From an uncultured Lachnospiraceae bacterium (lineage in GTDB: Bacteria > Bacillota > Clostridia > Lachnospirales > Lachnospiraceae), in contig CANRGB010000010.1 of NCBI GenBank assembly GCA_947630005.1, positions 1 through 43,545 on the forward strand: DNA of 43,545 nt, given 5' to 3'. Below the pieces are notes generated by a model, which was given only the letters and a program-made list of their open reading frames with translations, made no database searches and had not been told where the DNA came from. Made by a program: the position numbers and the translations under genes. This document shows positions 43,450-43,545 of the stretch, one piece after another. Position 1 is the stretch's first letter. Each line of letters opens with the position of its first letter.

Positions 43450-43545
43450 CTATAACTGCTTTTTCTGCTTAAACACCGGGTGTACATGGAACACGCCCTC
43501 AAAGAATTTTCCTTTTTCCTCAAACGTCCGGGCCTCCAGTGTCAG
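43450..43545 (-). CDS. 3' end of a probable exopolyphosphatase (Ppx/GppA)
   Basis: Thirty-one codons and a TAG (43450-43452) are open to the window edge on the minus strand, ending FEGVFHVHPVFKQKKQL. The identification is based on the position directly before ppk and a vague likeness to Ppx C-termini; the fragment is too short for motifs. Confidence 0.5.
   Translation of the reverse strand: MTLEARTFEEKGKFFEGVFHVHPVFKQKKQL

Overview
The window looks like chromosomal DNA of a Gram-positive anaerobe of the class Clostridia, most likely a Lachnospiraceae relative. The grounds are a Gram-positive PolC replicase, YolD paired with a Y-family polymerase, DegV, YqeG, a DUF5688 protein, an unlinked tRNA-Arg(CCG), strong AGGAGG-type ribosome binding sites and an xPTG/class-B-sortase pilus island. 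This placement is inferred from gene families; no rRNA is present. Nearly all genes lie on the minus strand.

Region 1 (1-7.9 kb) is accessory. It holds the 3' end of a sensor histidine kinase, an XRE regulator on the plus strand, and a minus-strand set: a 432-aa protein with a possible HTH-like segment, a 1110-aa protein kinase fused to a STAND-type NTPase and a helical repeat tail, and a three-repeat lipoprotein. I could not assign this set to a characterised system; it is the best candidate here for a new signalling or defence unit.

Region 2 (8-20.8 kb) is mostly housekeeping: a YfcE-like phosphoesterase with an extra C-terminal domain, a nucleotidyltransferase, M19 dipeptidase, DegV, a membrane-anchored cyclophilin, then a compact run rluF-ligA-metA-polY-yolD. 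MetA carries Glu111, the residue linked to acetyl-CoA use. RluF ends in a 60-bp tandem repeat tail. An SH3b membrane protein and a PH-domain protein are divergently transcribed from back-to-back promoters.

Region 3 (21-31.2 kb) is a pilus island, transcribed as: SipA-like signal-peptidase homologue lacking both catalytic residues, class B sortase, major pilin with two isopeptide domains, minor pilin, and a 2276-aa surface adhesin. It parallels streptococcal FCT pilus loci. A tRNA-Arg flanks it.

Region 4 (31.4-43.5 kb) is core: DUF5688 protein, efp, pyrC, yqeG, polC-ispG, ppk and the end of a probable ppx.

Across the window at least six copies of an intergenic repeat of about 85 bp (near 1.5, 20.8, 21.0, 31.4, 32.7 and 32.8 kb) share one fold, a GC-rich hairpin followed by a second stem-loop, with changes that keep base pairs. 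Most copies sit at the 3' ends of genes, and one supplies the adhesin stop codon.
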